Source: Herbidospora yilanensis
GTDB lineage: Bacteria > Actinomycetota > Actinomycetes > Streptosporangiales > Streptosporangiaceae
Reading direction: 5' to 3'
DNA: 64,000 nucleotides
Assembly: GCF_001570565.1 (NCBI RefSeq)
Contig: NZ_BBXE01000014.1
Span: 186,001-250,000 of the forward strand
Shown: in pieces, positions 16,952 to 29,018 of the stretch
Numbering within the stretch: position 1 is the first letter of the stretch
How the letters are laid out: the number at the start of each line of letters is the position of its first letter
The notes under the pieces: model-generated
What the model saw: the letters and a program-made list of their open reading frames with translations, nothing else
What the model was told of the DNA's origin: nothing
Databases searched by the model: none
Translations under genes and position numbers: made by a program

Positions 16952-18349
16952 CACCTGCTGCGACCGAGTGATCTCCCAGCCGTCGCGCAGCCCCACGAGC
17001 ACGGCCCCGCTGGCGCCCACGAGCTGCGCCAGCATCACCACCGCCAGCACCCGCACCACCAGCCAGCCGGCCTGCACCGCGGGCCAGGCGCCGGCCTGGT
17101 TCACCGAGAACAACACGATCAGCATGATGAACGCGAGCACGGAGACGAGCAGCGCCAGGCTGGTCCAGATCATCCGCCACAACCGCCGCCGGATCGGCGG
17201 CCAGACCTGGGTGTTGGTCTGGTGCCGCAGGTCACGGCCGCGCAGCCGGACGAACATCTCGGTCACCGGCGCCGCGACGTAGCCGAAGGCGGCCAGGGTC
17301 AGGGTGAGGCCGAGGAAGCTGCTGGCGCCGTACCAGGGGGCGGCGGGCACGTCGGTGGCCTCGTAGCGCTGGACCGGTTTGGCGCCCGCGATCTTGACCG
17401 GTGACCGGTCGGGCAGGCCGGTGATCCAGTTGGCCAGGGTCGGCAGGTAGCCGGGCACGAACGGCCCGCCGTGCTGCCGCATCGCGTGGTCGGCCCCGGC
17501 GAGGAACCGGATCGTGTAGTTGTCGGCGGGTTTGGCGTCGATCAGCGTCTGGGTGCTCTCGACGAACGGGATCGACGGGTCGCCGGTGCCGTAGAGGGCG
17601 AGGGTGGGCTGCCGCATGCCGTGGAGGGCGGGCGCGCTGTCGTAGCGGAGGAAGTCGAAACCGACCCCGCCCATGGCCCGGGTCAGCAGGTCGCGCACCC
17701 CGGTCGGCGCGTGCAGCCGGAGGAGCTGCTCGTTGAGCGCCCAGGCGACCTGCCGCATCGGCGACACGTTGGGAGAGGAGACCAGCACCGTGTAGGCGAT
17801 GCCGGGGTTCCTGGACGCCGCGATCGGGACCACCCAGCCGCCCTCGCTGACCCCCCAGAGGCCGGTGCGCGAAGAGTCGGTGGACGGCCGCGCGCGCAGC
17901 AGGTCGACCATGGTCACCGCGTCGTCGGCGAGCAGGGAGAAGTCGCGGCTGCGGAAGGAGTAGCCGTGGGTGCGCTTGTCGTAGGCGAGCGTCACGATGC
18001 CGTGCTGGGCCAGCCATTCGGCCTGCGAGGTGAACTCGCCCCGGTCGCCCGAGCCCGAGCCCTGCACGAACACCATCGCCGGGAACGGGCCGGGGCCCTG
18101 CGGGGTGCGGATCGTGGTGACGAGGTTGTCGCCCCGGACCGGGACGGTGATCGTCTCGGTGGTGACCGGATAGACCGCAGGCGGAGAAAGCGTCTCGGCC
18201 GCGGGCTGGGCCGGCAGGTCGCGGAAGGCGGCCGGCGGCTCCAGTGGTGGCGGATCGAACGCGGGCGGTGGCAGGAGGTAACCGATCACTCCGAGCAGCG
18301 TCACGAGGACGCCGGCGAGAATCGTCAGCGTGCCCCGCCCAATGGTCAT
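16871..18349 (-). CDS. membrane-anchored alpha/beta hydrolase with C-terminal membrane domain
   Basis: A 492-aa protein. An N-terminal hydrophobic helix (about residues 5-25) acts as anchor or signal, and the hydrolase domain follows. It shows VFVQGSGSGDRGEF near the oxyanion hole, nucleophile elbow GVSEGG with S168, Asp region YGTGDPSIPF, and His in AGADHAMRQHG. The C-terminal ~150 residues hold about four membrane helices, an unusual addition. The hydrolase domain is expected outside the membrane. Related families are dienelactone hydrolases and CocE/BAAT esterases. ATG 18349 is chosen because GGGGAG lies eight bases upstream. It is divergent from sbcD. Confidence 0.83.
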   Translation of the reverse strand: MTIGRGTLTILAGVLVTLLGVIGYLLPPPAFDPPPLEPPAAFRDLPAQPAAETLSPPAVYPVTTETITVPVRGDNLVTTIRTPQGPGPFPAMVFVQGSGSGDRGEFTSQAEWLAQHGIVTLAYDKRTHGYSFRSRDFSLLADDAVTMVDLLRARPSTDSSRTGLWGVSEGGWVVPIAASRNPGIAYTVLVSSPNVSPMRQVAWALNEQLLRLHAPTGVRDLLTRAMGGVGFDFLRYDSAPALHGMRQPTLALYGTGDPSIPFVESTQTLIDAKPADNYTIRFLAGADHAMRQHGGPFVPGYLPTLANWITGLPDRSPVKIAGAKPVQRYEATDVPAAPWYGASSFLGLTLTLAAFGYVAAPVTEMFVRLRGRDLRHQTNTQVWPPIRRRLWRMIWTSLALLVSVLAFIMLIVLFSVNQAGAWPAVQAGWLVVRVLAVVMLAQLVGASGAVLVGLRDGWEITRSQQVSLTGVLGGTALMLVTAAYYGLFGFPW

Positions 18350-18481
18350 CAGGCCGCTCCCCGATGGGTGGTCCATATCCCGAGTCGTGCCTTCCTCCTT
18401 ACGATGCCCCCTGGTCGCCAGGTTAAGTCATTACGTGATGCCGTTGTCTCAGGGGAGGCCCAATTTGTCGGTGAGACCTGT

Positions 18482-18487
18482 TAGCTT
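18482..18487 (+). promoter_or_regulatory. -10-like hexamer for sbcD
   Basis: TAGCTT ends 8 nt before ATG 18496, consistent with a leaderless or nearly leaderless sbcDC transcript. Confidence 0.4.
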
Positions 18488-18495
18488 CGTGCGCC

Positions 18496-19587
18496 ATGCG
18501 GCTGCTGCACACGTCCGACTGGCACTTGGGCCGGTCCTTCCACCGCGAGAGCCTGCTCCCGGCCCAGGCGGCGTTCGCCGACCACCTGGTCGACACCGTC
18601 GCGTCGGAGCGGGTCGACGTCGTGCTGGTGGCCGGTGACGTCTACGACCGGGCGCTCCCGCCGGTCGACGCGGTGGCCCTGTTCGACGAGACGCTGCGCC
18701 GCTTACGCGGCCTCGGCGTCCACACCGTGATCATCAGCGGCAACCACGACTCGCCCGTCCGGCTCGGCTTCGGCGCCGGTCTGATGGACCGCATCCACCT
18801 GCGCACCGACCCCCACCAGGCGTGGTCCCCGATCGTCGTCGACGACGTCGCCTTCTACGGTGTTCCCTACCTGGAGCCCGAGCTCGTCCGCACCCCGTGG
18901 AGCCTCCCCGAGCGCACCCACACGGCCGCCATGACCCACGTCATGGACCGGATACGCTGTGACGACGCCGCCCCCGCGAAGGTGGTGCTGGCCCACGCCT
19001 TCGTCACCGGCGGCGCGGCCAGCGACAGCGAACGCGACATCACCGTCGGCGGGGTGGCCCACGTGCCGCTGCGGGTCTTCGACGGGGCCGGCTACGTCGC
19101 CCTCGGCCACCTCCACGGCCGCCAGACCATGAGCGAGACGGTCCGCTACTCGGGCTCCCCGATCGCCTACTCCTTCTCCGAGACCGACCACGTGAAGGGG
19201 TCGTGGCTGGTCGAGCTGGGCGGCGCGACCGAGTTCGTGCCCGCGCCGGTGCCCCGCCCGCTCGCCCGGCTGCGGGGGCGCATCGACGACCTGCTCGCGC
19301 TCCCGCCGTCCGACGACTGGATCCAGGCGACGCTGACCGATCCCGTCCGGCCCAAGGCCGCGATGGAGCGGCTGCGGTCCCGGTTCCCCCACACCGTCGA
19401 CCTCCAGTTCGCCCCCGACGACGTGCCCGAGGCGGCGCCCGCGCGGCCCCGGCTGGCCGGGCGGCCCGAGATCGACGTCGCGCTCGACTTCGTCCGCGAG
19501 GTCCGCGGCGAGGCGGCCGACCCCGACGAGCGCCGGATCCTCGAAGAGGCCGCGATGGCCTGCCGCATCAGGGAGACGACCGCCTGA
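18496..19587 (+). CDS. sbcD: exonuclease SbcCD, nuclease subunit SbcD (Mre11-like)
   Basis: A 363-aa metallophosphoesterase nuclease subunit. The five conserved motifs are visible: TSDWHLG (D8, H10), VAGDVYDRA, ISGNHDSP, a His in VLAHAFVTGG, and GHLHGRQ, which together bind two Mn2+ ions. With SbcC it cleaves hairpins and blocked double-strand DNA ends. The C-terminal ~120 residues form the capping region that contacts SbcC. The stop overlaps the sbcC start (TGATG), so the two are translated together. Confidence 0.95.
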   Translation: MRLLHTSDWHLGRSFHRESLLPAQAAFADHLVDTVASERVDVVLVAGDVYDRALPPVDAVALFDETLRRLRGLGVHTVIISGNHDSPVRLGFGAGLMDRIHLRTDPHQAWSPIVVDDVAFYGVPYLEPELVRTPWSLPERTHTAAMTHVMDRIRCDDAAPAKVVLAHAFVTGGAASDSERDITVGGVAHVPLRVFDGAGYVALGHLHGRQTMSETVRYSGSPIAYSFSETDHVKGSWLVELGGATEFVPAPVPRPLARLRGRIDDLLALPPSDDWIQATLTDPVRPKAAMERLRSRFPHTVDLQFAPDDVPEAAPARPRLAGRPEIDVALDFVREVRGEAADPDERRILEEAAMACRIRETTA

Positions 19588-22500
19588 TGCGCCTCCACCG
19601 GCTGACGATCTCGGCCTTCGGCTCCTTCCCCGACCGGGAGGAGGTCGACTTCGACCGGCTCGGCGAGGCCGGGCTCTTCCTGATCCACGGTCCTACCGGG
19701 GCGGGCAAGACGACCATCCTCGACGCCGTCTGCTGCGCGTTGTTCGGCGTGGTCCCCGGCCAGCGCAACGACGCCCGGTCGCTGCGCTGCGACCACGCGC
19801 CCCCGGGCAAGGGGCCCCAGGTCGTGCTGGAGACCACCATCCGGGGCCGCACCCTGCGCATCACCCGCTCGCCCGCGTGGGCCCGCCCGAAGCTCCGGGG
19901 GCAGGGCACCACCCAGGAACAGGCCAAGGTGATCGTCCAGGAGCTGCGCGACGGCGACTGGGCCCCGGTCACGACCCGGATCGACGAGGCGGGCGACTTC
20001 GTCGGCGGGCTGCTCGGCATGAACGCCGAGCAGTTCGGCCAGGTGGTGATGCTGCCGCAGGGCGAGTTCGCCAAGTTCCTGCGCTCCTCCGGCGACGACC
20101 GCCGCAAGCTGCTCGAACGGCTGTTCACCGTGCGGGTGTTCACCGGCATGGAGAAGTGGCTCGCCGACCACCGCAGGGAGACCGGCCGGGTCGCCGAGCA
20201 GCTCGCCGAGGAGGTCCGGGCCCGCGCCGACCGCATGCGCGGCGCGGCCGGCGCCGAACTGCTCGCGGAGGCCGGCGACGCCGACGATCCGCTCGAATGG
20301 TCGTCGGCCCTGCTCGCGGCCGCCTCGGCCGCCGTCGCCTCGGCCGAGGCGACGGTCTCCGAGGAGGCGCTCCGGGAGGCCCGCGACCGGCTGGCCGACG
20401 GCCGTGACCTGGCCGACCGGCAGCGCCGCCACACGGCGGCCCGCATCCGCCACGACGAGCTGGAGGCCCGCGCCGACGAACGCGCCGACCTGGAGACCAT
20501 CCTGGCCGAGGCCGCGTCGGCGTCCCGCGTGGTCCCCCTGCTCGACCAGCTCACGGCCCGCGAGCAGAGGGCGTCGGCCGCGTCGGCGGCCTTCGAGGCG
20601 GGCACGTCCGGCCTCACCGAGACCGACCACCGCCAGGCCGAACGCACCCGCCGCGACGAGCTGATCCGCCTTGAGGAGGCCCTCCACGACGAGGCCCGCC
20701 TCCGGGGCGTCATCCGCGAACAGGCTCACCTGAACGACGAGATCGCGACCCTGGAGAAGGGCCTGCGCGCGACCGCCGACCGCCTGGAGGCCGCCACCGC
20801 CGAGTTGTCGGAGGCCGAGGAGCGCCGCGCCGCCGCCGCGGTCGCCGAGGCCGCCCTGCCCGGCGCCGAGGCCGCCCGCGACCGGGCGGGCGACCTGCTC
20901 GAGGCCGTCCGCCGCCGCGACGCCGTCACGGCCGACCTGGCCGGGGCCGCGGCGGCCCGGGAGGCGGCCGGCCACCCGGGCCTGGGCGAACCGGAGCTCG
21001 CCGCCCTCGAACGCGACCGCCGCGACGAACTCGCCCGCCTCGACGCCCTCGACGGCGAGGAGACCCGCCTGACCGCGCTGAGAGCGGGCCGCGAGGCCGC
21101 CGAGGCCGAGGCCGCCCGCCTGGCGGGTGCCGAGGCCGAACTCGCCGACCGGCTGACCACCCTGCCCGGCCTCCTCGCCGAGACCGCCGCCCGCCTGGCC
21201 GCCTGCCGCGAACAGGCCGCCGCCCTGCCGGCGGCCCGATCCCGCCTGGTCGCCGCCGAGGAGCGGCTCGAAGCGGTGATCCGCCGCGACGAACTCGCCG
21301 CCGAACTGGCCGGGGCCGAAGACGCCCGCCGGGTCGCCGTCGACGCCGCGCAGGCGGCCGTCGACCGCCTCCACCAGATCCGCCAGGCCAGAATCGACGG
21401 CATGGCCGCCGAACTGGCCGCCCGCCTGGCCGAGGGCGACCCGTGCGCGGTCTGCGGTTCCCCCGCCCACCCCGCCCCGGCCGAGCCGCTGTCCGAGATG
21501 GCCACCGCCGACGACGAGGAGGCCGCCCAGGCGGAGGCCGACGCCGCCCAGGCGGCCAGGGAGTCGGCCGAGTCCATGGTGGCGGGGCTGGAAAGCCGGC
21601 ACGAACGCGCCGCCGACACCGCCGACGGCCGGTCCCAGGCCGAGGCCGAACAGGCCCGCGAGGAGGCCGGCACCGAGCTGGCCGCCCTGGAGGCCGCCGC
21701 CGCCCGCGAACCCGTGCACCGCGACGAGGCCGCCCGCCTGGAGACGGCCCTCATCGACGTCCGCGAGGCGGAGGCCGAGACCGCTCTGGCCCTCCGCGAA
21801 CTCCAGACCAGGCAGCAGACCTCCCGCGCCGAAGAGGAACGCGTCGAGGTCCGCCTGGCCGCCGCCCTCGACCCGGGTGAGACGGTCTCGTCCCGCCGCG
21901 CCCGCCTCACGGCGGAGGCCGCCGCGATCGCCGCGGCTCGCGCGGCCGAGACGAAGACGACCGCTCTGACCGGCCTCCTCGCCGAGGCCCACCGCCAGGT
22001 GGCGGCCACGATCAGAGGCACCGGCCTGGAGTCCGCCGCTCCCCGCGGGCCGGCCGAGGGCAAGACCGGCGCCGGTCCGGACGGCGATCTTCCACCGGGC
22101 ACCGGTCCCGGCCCTGCGGTCTGGCCCGATGTCCCGGCCGCGCGGGCGCTCCTGGCCGAGGCGCGGCAGGCCGTCGCGGAGCTCACCGCCGTGCTCGACG
22201 GCCGTCTCGCCGCCCGGCAGACCGCCGACCGCCTGACCCGCGAGGTCGGCGACCTGAAGATCAAGGAGAGTGCCGACACCAAGCTCCTCGTGGAGACCAG
22301 GGCCGCCCGGGGCAGGTTCGCCCACGAGGAGTCCGAGCTGACGGGCCGCCTCGACCGGCTGCGCGGCGACGACGCCTCCATCTACGAACGGGTCGAGCGC
22401 CTCCGCGCCGAGACCGAGGCCTACCGCCACGCCGCCGAGCTCTCCGAGGCCCTCCACGAGGCCGGGCGGGAACTGGCCGCCGCGCGGAACGCCGCGCTGG

Positions 22501-23384
22501 CCGCCGCCGTCGACGCGGGCTTCGCCGGCCTCGACGACGTGGCCGCCGCCCGCCGCACCCCGGCCGAGATCGACGAGATGGGCGGCCGGCTGCGCGAGCT
22601 GGGCGACGAACTGGCCGCCGTGGTCCGCACCCTCGCCGACCCCGAACTCCAGGCCGCCGCCGCCCAGCCCCCGCCCGACCTCCCCGCCCTCCAGCGGGCC
22701 GTCGACGAGGCCGACGCGACCCGGTCGGCCCAGGTCTCCGCGCGTGACGGCGCCGTCGCCCGCCTCAGCCGGCTCACCGCGCTGGCCGCCGAACTCGCCG
22801 AGGCGCAGGCCCGCCGCGCCCCCGCCGAGCGCCGCCACCGGCTGGCCCGCCGGATGGCCGAACTCGCCGGCGGCACCTCCGCCGACAACCAGTGGGACAT
22901 GCCCCTGTCGTCCTATGTCCTCGGCGAACGCCTCCGCCAGGTCGCCGACGCCGCCAACGAGCGCCTCTCCCACATGTCCGACGGCCGCTACCTGCTGCGA
23001 TACGACGTGAAGAAGACGGCCGGGCACCGCGGGCGCTCGGGCGGCGGCCTGGGCCTGCGTGTGCTCGACGCCTGGACCGGCGTCGACCGCGACCCGGCCA
23101 CCCTCTCGGGCGGCGAGAGCTTCATCACCTCACTGGCGCTGGCGCTGGGCCTGGCCGACGTGGTCGCGGCCGAGGCGGGCGGCGCCGAGATCGGCACCCT
23201 CTTCGTCGACGAGGGCTTCGGCACCCTCGACGAGGAGACCCTCGACGACGTCCTCGACATCCTCGACTCGCTGCGCGAGGGCGGGCGCGCGGTCGGCGTG
23301 GTCAGCCACGTCGCCGAACTGCGGGTCCGGATCCCGGCCCAGCTCCGCGTCCACAAGGGACGGGCGGGCTCGACCCTGCGCTGA
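19587..23384 (+). CDS. sbcC: exonuclease SbcCD, ATPase subunit SbcC (Rad50-like)
   Basis: A 1265-aa SMC-like ATPase, within the family's usual range. Walker A GPTGAGKTT is at about residues 33-41 and a Q-loop segment follows (VVMLPQGEFAKFL). Long Ala/Glu/Arg-rich coiled coils flank the zinc hook C620-A-V-C623. The ABC signature LSGGESFITSLALALG and Walker B LFVDEGFGTLD are near the C-terminus. Two SbcC dimerise and clamp DNA ends for the SbcD nuclease. The coiled coils make long open frames on the opposite strand (for example 19167-23027), which are not genes. Confidence 0.95.
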   Translation: MRLHRLTISAFGSFPDREEVDFDRLGEAGLFLIHGPTGAGKTTILDAVCCALFGVVPGQRNDARSLRCDHAPPGKGPQVVLETTIRGRTLRITRSPAWARPKLRGQGTTQEQAKVIVQELRDGDWAPVTTRIDEAGDFVGGLLGMNAEQFGQVVMLPQGEFAKFLRSSGDDRRKLLERLFTVRVFTGMEKWLADHRRETGRVAEQLAEEVRARADRMRGAAGAELLAEAGDADDPLEWSSALLAAASAAVASAEATVSEEALREARDRLADGRDLADRQRRHTAARIRHDELEARADERADLETILAEAASASRVVPLLDQLTAREQRASAASAAFEAGTSGLTETDHRQAERTRRDELIRLEEALHDEARLRGVIREQAHLNDEIATLEKGLRATADRLEAATAELSEAEERRAAAAVAEAALPGAEAARDRAGDLLEAVRRRDAVTADLAGAAAAREAAGHPGLGEPELAALERDRRDELARLDALDGEETRLTALRAGREAAEAEAARLAGAEAELADRLTTLPGLLAETAARLAACREQAAALPAARSRLVAAEERLEAVIRRDELAAELAGAEDARRVAVDAAQAAVDRLHQIRQARIDGMAAELAARLAEGDPCAVCGSPAHPAPAEPLSEMATADDEEAAQAEADAAQAARESAESMVAGLESRHERAADTADGRSQAEAEQAREEAGTELAALEAAAAREPVHRDEAARLETALIDVREAEAETALALRELQTRQQTSRAEEERVEVRLAAALDPGETVSSRRARLTAEAAAIAAARAAETKTTALTGLLAEAHRQVAATIRGTGLESAAPRGPAEGKTGAGPDGDLPPGTGPGPAVWPDVPAARALLAEARQAVAELTAVLDGRLAARQTADRLTREVGDLKIKESADTKLLVETRAARGRFAHEESELTGRLDRLRGDDASIYERVERLRAETEAYRHAAELSEALHEAGRELAAARNAALAAAVDAGFAGLDDVAAARRTPAEIDEMGGRLRELGDELAAVVRTLADPELQAAAAQPPPDLPALQRAVDEADATRSAQVSARDGAVARLSRLTALAAELAEAQARRAPAERRHRLARRMAELAGGTSADNQWDMPLSSYVLGERLRQVADAANERLSHMSDGRYLLRYDVKKTAGHRGRSGGGLGLRVLDAWTGVDRDPATLSGGESFITSLALALGLADVVAAEAGGAEIGTLFVDEGFGTLDEETLDDVLDILDSLREGGRAVGVVSHVAELRVRIPAQLRVHKGRAGSTLR

Positions 23385-23385
23385 G

Positions 23386-25596
<2,211 letters not shown>

Positions 25597-25603
25597 ATGC
25601 CCG

Positions 25604-25609
25604 ATTATG
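25604..25609 (-). promoter_or_regulatory. -10-like hexamer for the E1 gene
   Basis: CATAAT on the minus strand, close to the TATAAT consensus, ends 7 nt before GTG 25596. This supports a leaderless transcript and the chosen start. Confidence 0.5.
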
Positions 25610-25656
25610 TCGTCACCTCAGGCGTGCCGTCCCGCCCCTTACACAGTCCGGCGGGA

Positions 25657-25784
25657 TTTGACAAGTTTTCATCACAACATGTCAGCGGATCAAACCGTTT
25701 CGTCGCAAAAGCCGTCTACTAGAAAGGCAAAAGCGCGGCACCCTCACGTCGCGTTCGACACACCCGGGGAAGGAATACACCCGC
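25657..25784 (+). promoter_or_regulatory. AT-rich promoter region of the secreted repeat protein
   Basis: This stretch is much more AT-rich than its surroundings. It contains TTGACA near its left end but no clean -10 at 17 bp. TCTACT near 25716 is a second weak -10-like candidate. The leader is ~70 nt or longer and ends in GGGGAAGGA, so this gene is leadered, unlike many neighbours. Confidence 0.35.
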
Positions 25785-26834
25785 ATGTTGAAACGCATCA
25801 GCGCCGTGATTCTCGCGGCTGCCGTGGCGTCGGTGGGATTAGCCACCGGAACCGCGGCGAACGCCACCACGGCGGAGAAGCCGACCCTGTCCGACCTCAC
25901 GATCAACCCCAGTCCCGTGGTCGTGACCAGCCGTGACAAGGTCACCGCGACGTTCTCGTTCGTCGTGGGCAAGGAGGCCGACAAGGTCGAGGCGACGATC
26001 GCGCCCCGGCGCGGCGACGCCAGGTCGCTGACCCTGACCGCGCCGACGGGAACCCCCGACGGCAAGTACACCGGGACCTTCTCGTTCGGCCGCGGCGAGC
26101 CCGCCGGCGAGTGGAGGCTCTCCGTCAAGGCGAGCAACGAGACCGGCGCCACCGAAGCCTCCAAGGACTTCAGGGTGTTCCAGGTCTGGCCGACCGACAT
26201 CGTCAGGTTCGGCGCCGGCCCCGAGCCGGCCAGGTTCGGCTCCTCGCTGACCGTGTCCGGCCGGCTGGTCATCCACGGTTCCCGGGGCTTCGACGGCCTG
26301 AAGGACCAGCGGGTCAAGATCCTGTTCAAGGAGAAGGGCTCGTGGCGCTGGAAGACCGTCGCCTGGGACCGCACCAACTGGCGCGGTGACTTCGCGGTCC
26401 GCGTCAAGGCCCTGAAGTCGGGCTGGTGGAAGGCCGAGTACGACGGCGTCAGGGGCTTCACCCACGGTTCGAGCAGCGACGGCGACCAGGTCACCGTCTT
26501 CCGCCCGAGGCCGCCGAAGCCCGACGCCGCCAGCCGCGTCGTCGACTTCAACGCCTCCCCCGAACCGGTGAAGAAGGGCAAGAAGCTCTCCCTCGCCGGT
26601 GAGCTGCAGACCTGGGACCACGGTCGCTGGGACGGCTACGAGGGCAAGGTCAGCGTCTGGTTCAAGGCCAAGTGGGGCAAGTGGACCTACGTCAAGACCG
26701 CGTGGACCGACGGCTCGGGCGAGTTCTCGACCACGGCCACGGCCAGGAAATCCGGTGACTGGCGCGTCGTCTTCGCGGGCGACAAGGACACCAAGCCCAG
26801 CACCAGCAAGTCCGACTGGGTGCTCGTCAAGTAA
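25785..26834 (+). CDS. secreted protein with two tandem beta-sandwich-like repeats
   Basis: A 349-aa exported protein with a clear Sec signal peptide: MLKRISAVILAAAVASVGLA, with cleavage near ATGTAANA-TT. After an N-terminal Ig-like region (residues ~35-130) come two similar repeats. The first runs from about GAGPEPARFGSSLTVSGRL and the second from NASPEPVKKGKKLSLAGEL, and each ends in a Trp-rich strand (SGWWKAEYDG; SGDWRVVFAGDKD). The repeats are ~100 residues and look like bacterial Ig/cohesive folds. The function is unknown; it may be an extracellular adhesion or wall-associated protein. Upstream is an AT-rich region with TTGACA at about 25658 and a strong GGGGAAGGA ribosome site. A perfect bidirectional terminator follows. 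Confidence 0.85.
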   Translation: MLKRISAVILAAAVASVGLATGTAANATTAEKPTLSDLTINPSPVVVTSRDKVTATFSFVVGKEADKVEATIAPRRGDARSLTLTAPTGTPDGKYTGTFSFGRGEPAGEWRLSVKASNETGATEASKDFRVFQVWPTDIVRFGAGPEPARFGSSLTVSGRLVIHGSRGFDGLKDQRVKILFKEKGSWRWKTVAWDRTNWRGDFAVRVKALKSGWWKAEYDGVRGFTHGSSSDGDQVTVFRPRPPKPDAASRVVDFNASPEPVKKGKKLSLAGELQTWDHGRWDGYEGKVSVWFKAKWGKWTYVKTAWTDGSGEFSTTATARKSGDWRVVFAGDKDTKPSTSKSDWVLVK

Positions 26835-26847
26835 CACCCGCACCTGA

Positions 26848-26882
26848 GAATGCCCGGGACACCCCACGCGTCCCGGGCATTC
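26848..26882. terminator. bidirectional hairpin terminator
   Basis: A perfect 12-bp inverted repeat, GAATGCCCGGGA with TCCCGGGCATTC, has an 11-nt loop. It sits between the convergent secreted-protein gene (stop 26834) and the ABC permease gene (stop 26885). It lacks a long T run, as is usual in high-GC actinomycetes. Confidence 0.8.
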
Positions 26883-26884
26883 CG

Positions 26885-27738
26885 CTATTCGGTACGCCGG
26901 AACCGCGCGATCGCGAGCTGGAGCAGCACGAACCCGAACACCGCCACGACGACCAGCTCGAACCAGACCGGCAGCCGCCAGCCGAACCAGGTGATGCCCG
27001 GGTTCAGCAGGGCCATGACCTGCGGTTCCACGGTCAGGCGGGCGAAGACGGCCTCGCGCATCGGGTCGACCGCGTAGGTCAGCGGGTTGATCACCGTCAG
27101 GACGTGCAGCCAGGCCGGCAGGTTGGCCAGCGGGTACATCGCGCCCGACAGGAAGATCATCGGCATGATGGCCATCTGCATGACGCCGAAGAACGTCTGC
27201 ATGTTCTTCATCCCGGCCGCCAGCAGCGTGCCGAACGCGGTGATCGTGAACGCCGCCAGCAGCATCTCGGCCAGCAGCGTGACGATCAGGACGGGGTCGT
27301 AGGGGACCCCGACCAGCCCGGCCATGGCCAGGATGATCACGCCCTGCGCGGTGGCGACGAGCGCCCCGCCCAGGCACTTGCCGAGCACGATCGCGCCCCG
27401 GCTGACCGGCGCGACCAGCATCTCGCGCAGGAACCCGAACTCGCGGTCCCACACGATCGAGGCGGCCGAGAACATGGCCGTCGTGATCACCGTCATGGCG
27501 AGCACGCCGGGGTAGATGAAGGTGCGGTAGTCCAGGCCCGGGATGGCGGTCCGGACGATCGAGCCCAGTCCCGTACCGAGCACGAACAGGTAGAGCACCG
27601 GCTGGGCCAGCGAGGACACCAGCCGCGTGTGGTCGTTGACGAACCGCAGCATCTCCCGGTGCAGCACGACCTTCACCGCGCGCACGTCGTGGGCCAGGCC
27701 GCCCGTCGGCAGCCGCACCGCGGCGATCTCGGTCGTTG

Positions 27739-27742
<4 letters not shown>
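26885..27742 (-). CDS. ABC-2 type exporter permease (DrrB-like)
   Basis: A 285-aa integral membrane protein of the ABC-2 exporter class with about six helices. It shows the conserved features REMLRFVNDHTRLVSSLAQP before helix 1, WDREFGFLREMLVAPVSRGA between helices, and the ABC-2 C-terminal MREAVFARLTV segment. It would pair with the ATPase directly upstream to export a lipid, drug or secondary metabolite. The ATG overlaps the ATPase stop by four bases (ATGA). Confidence 0.88.
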
Positions 27743-28703
<961 letters not shown>

Positions 28704-28707
<4 letters not shown>

Positions 28708-28982
28708 CGATCCCCTTCCTCGTCGTCGTCGCCGGCCAGGATGCGGAACATCTCGCGGCGGGTGTCCCTCAGCAGCTTCTTCGTCTCGGCCACCTGCTCG
28801 TCGGTGGCGACGTGGGTGAGGTGGACGAACGCCTCGGCGAGCCGGCCCCAGAGCAGCCGCATCTCGTGGCGGTCCTCGGGCATCCCCTGGGCCACCTCGG
28901 TCCAGGGTTCGGGTCCGGTACGGCTGCCGGCGACCTCGTGGCCGTTCTCGGTCAGCCGGTAGACGCGCGCGCCGGCCGACTC
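28704..28982 (-). pseudogene. 5'-truncated PadR-family regulator (DNA-binding half missing)
   Basis: The frame upstream of the DrrA gene reads ESAGARVYRLTENGHEVAG, which is the end of a PadR winged helix, then the normal C-terminal effector helices (MRLLWGRLAEAFVHLTHVA, ETKKLLRDTRREMFRILAG). The preceding ~80 residues of winged-helix DNA-binding domain are absent. Immediately upstream are AT-rich bases containing the palindrome AGATATATCT (28985-28994) and an in-frame stop. The only usable start, GTG 28895, would give 63 residues of the C-terminal helices. The arrangement looks like an internal deletion that joined the operator region to the 3' half. If expressed, the product cannot bind DNA itself. 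Confidence 0.7.
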
Positions 28983-28983
28983 A

Positions 28984-28999
28984 AAGATATATCTCGATA
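28984..28999. promoter_or_regulatory. possible PadR operator
   Basis: AAGATATATCTCGATA contains the perfect palindrome AGATATATCT. AT-rich palindromes of this kind are typical PadR targets upstream of PadR-DrrAB operons. It now sits directly against the truncated regulator. Confidence 0.45.
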
Positions 29000-29018
29000 G
29001 TCGGAGGTGTCGACGGAT

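Noticed and set aside
19167-23027. 1286-codon minus-strand frame opposite sbcC
   Set aside because: This is a shadow of the Ala/Glu-rich coiled coil; the plus strand encodes full SbcC motifs.
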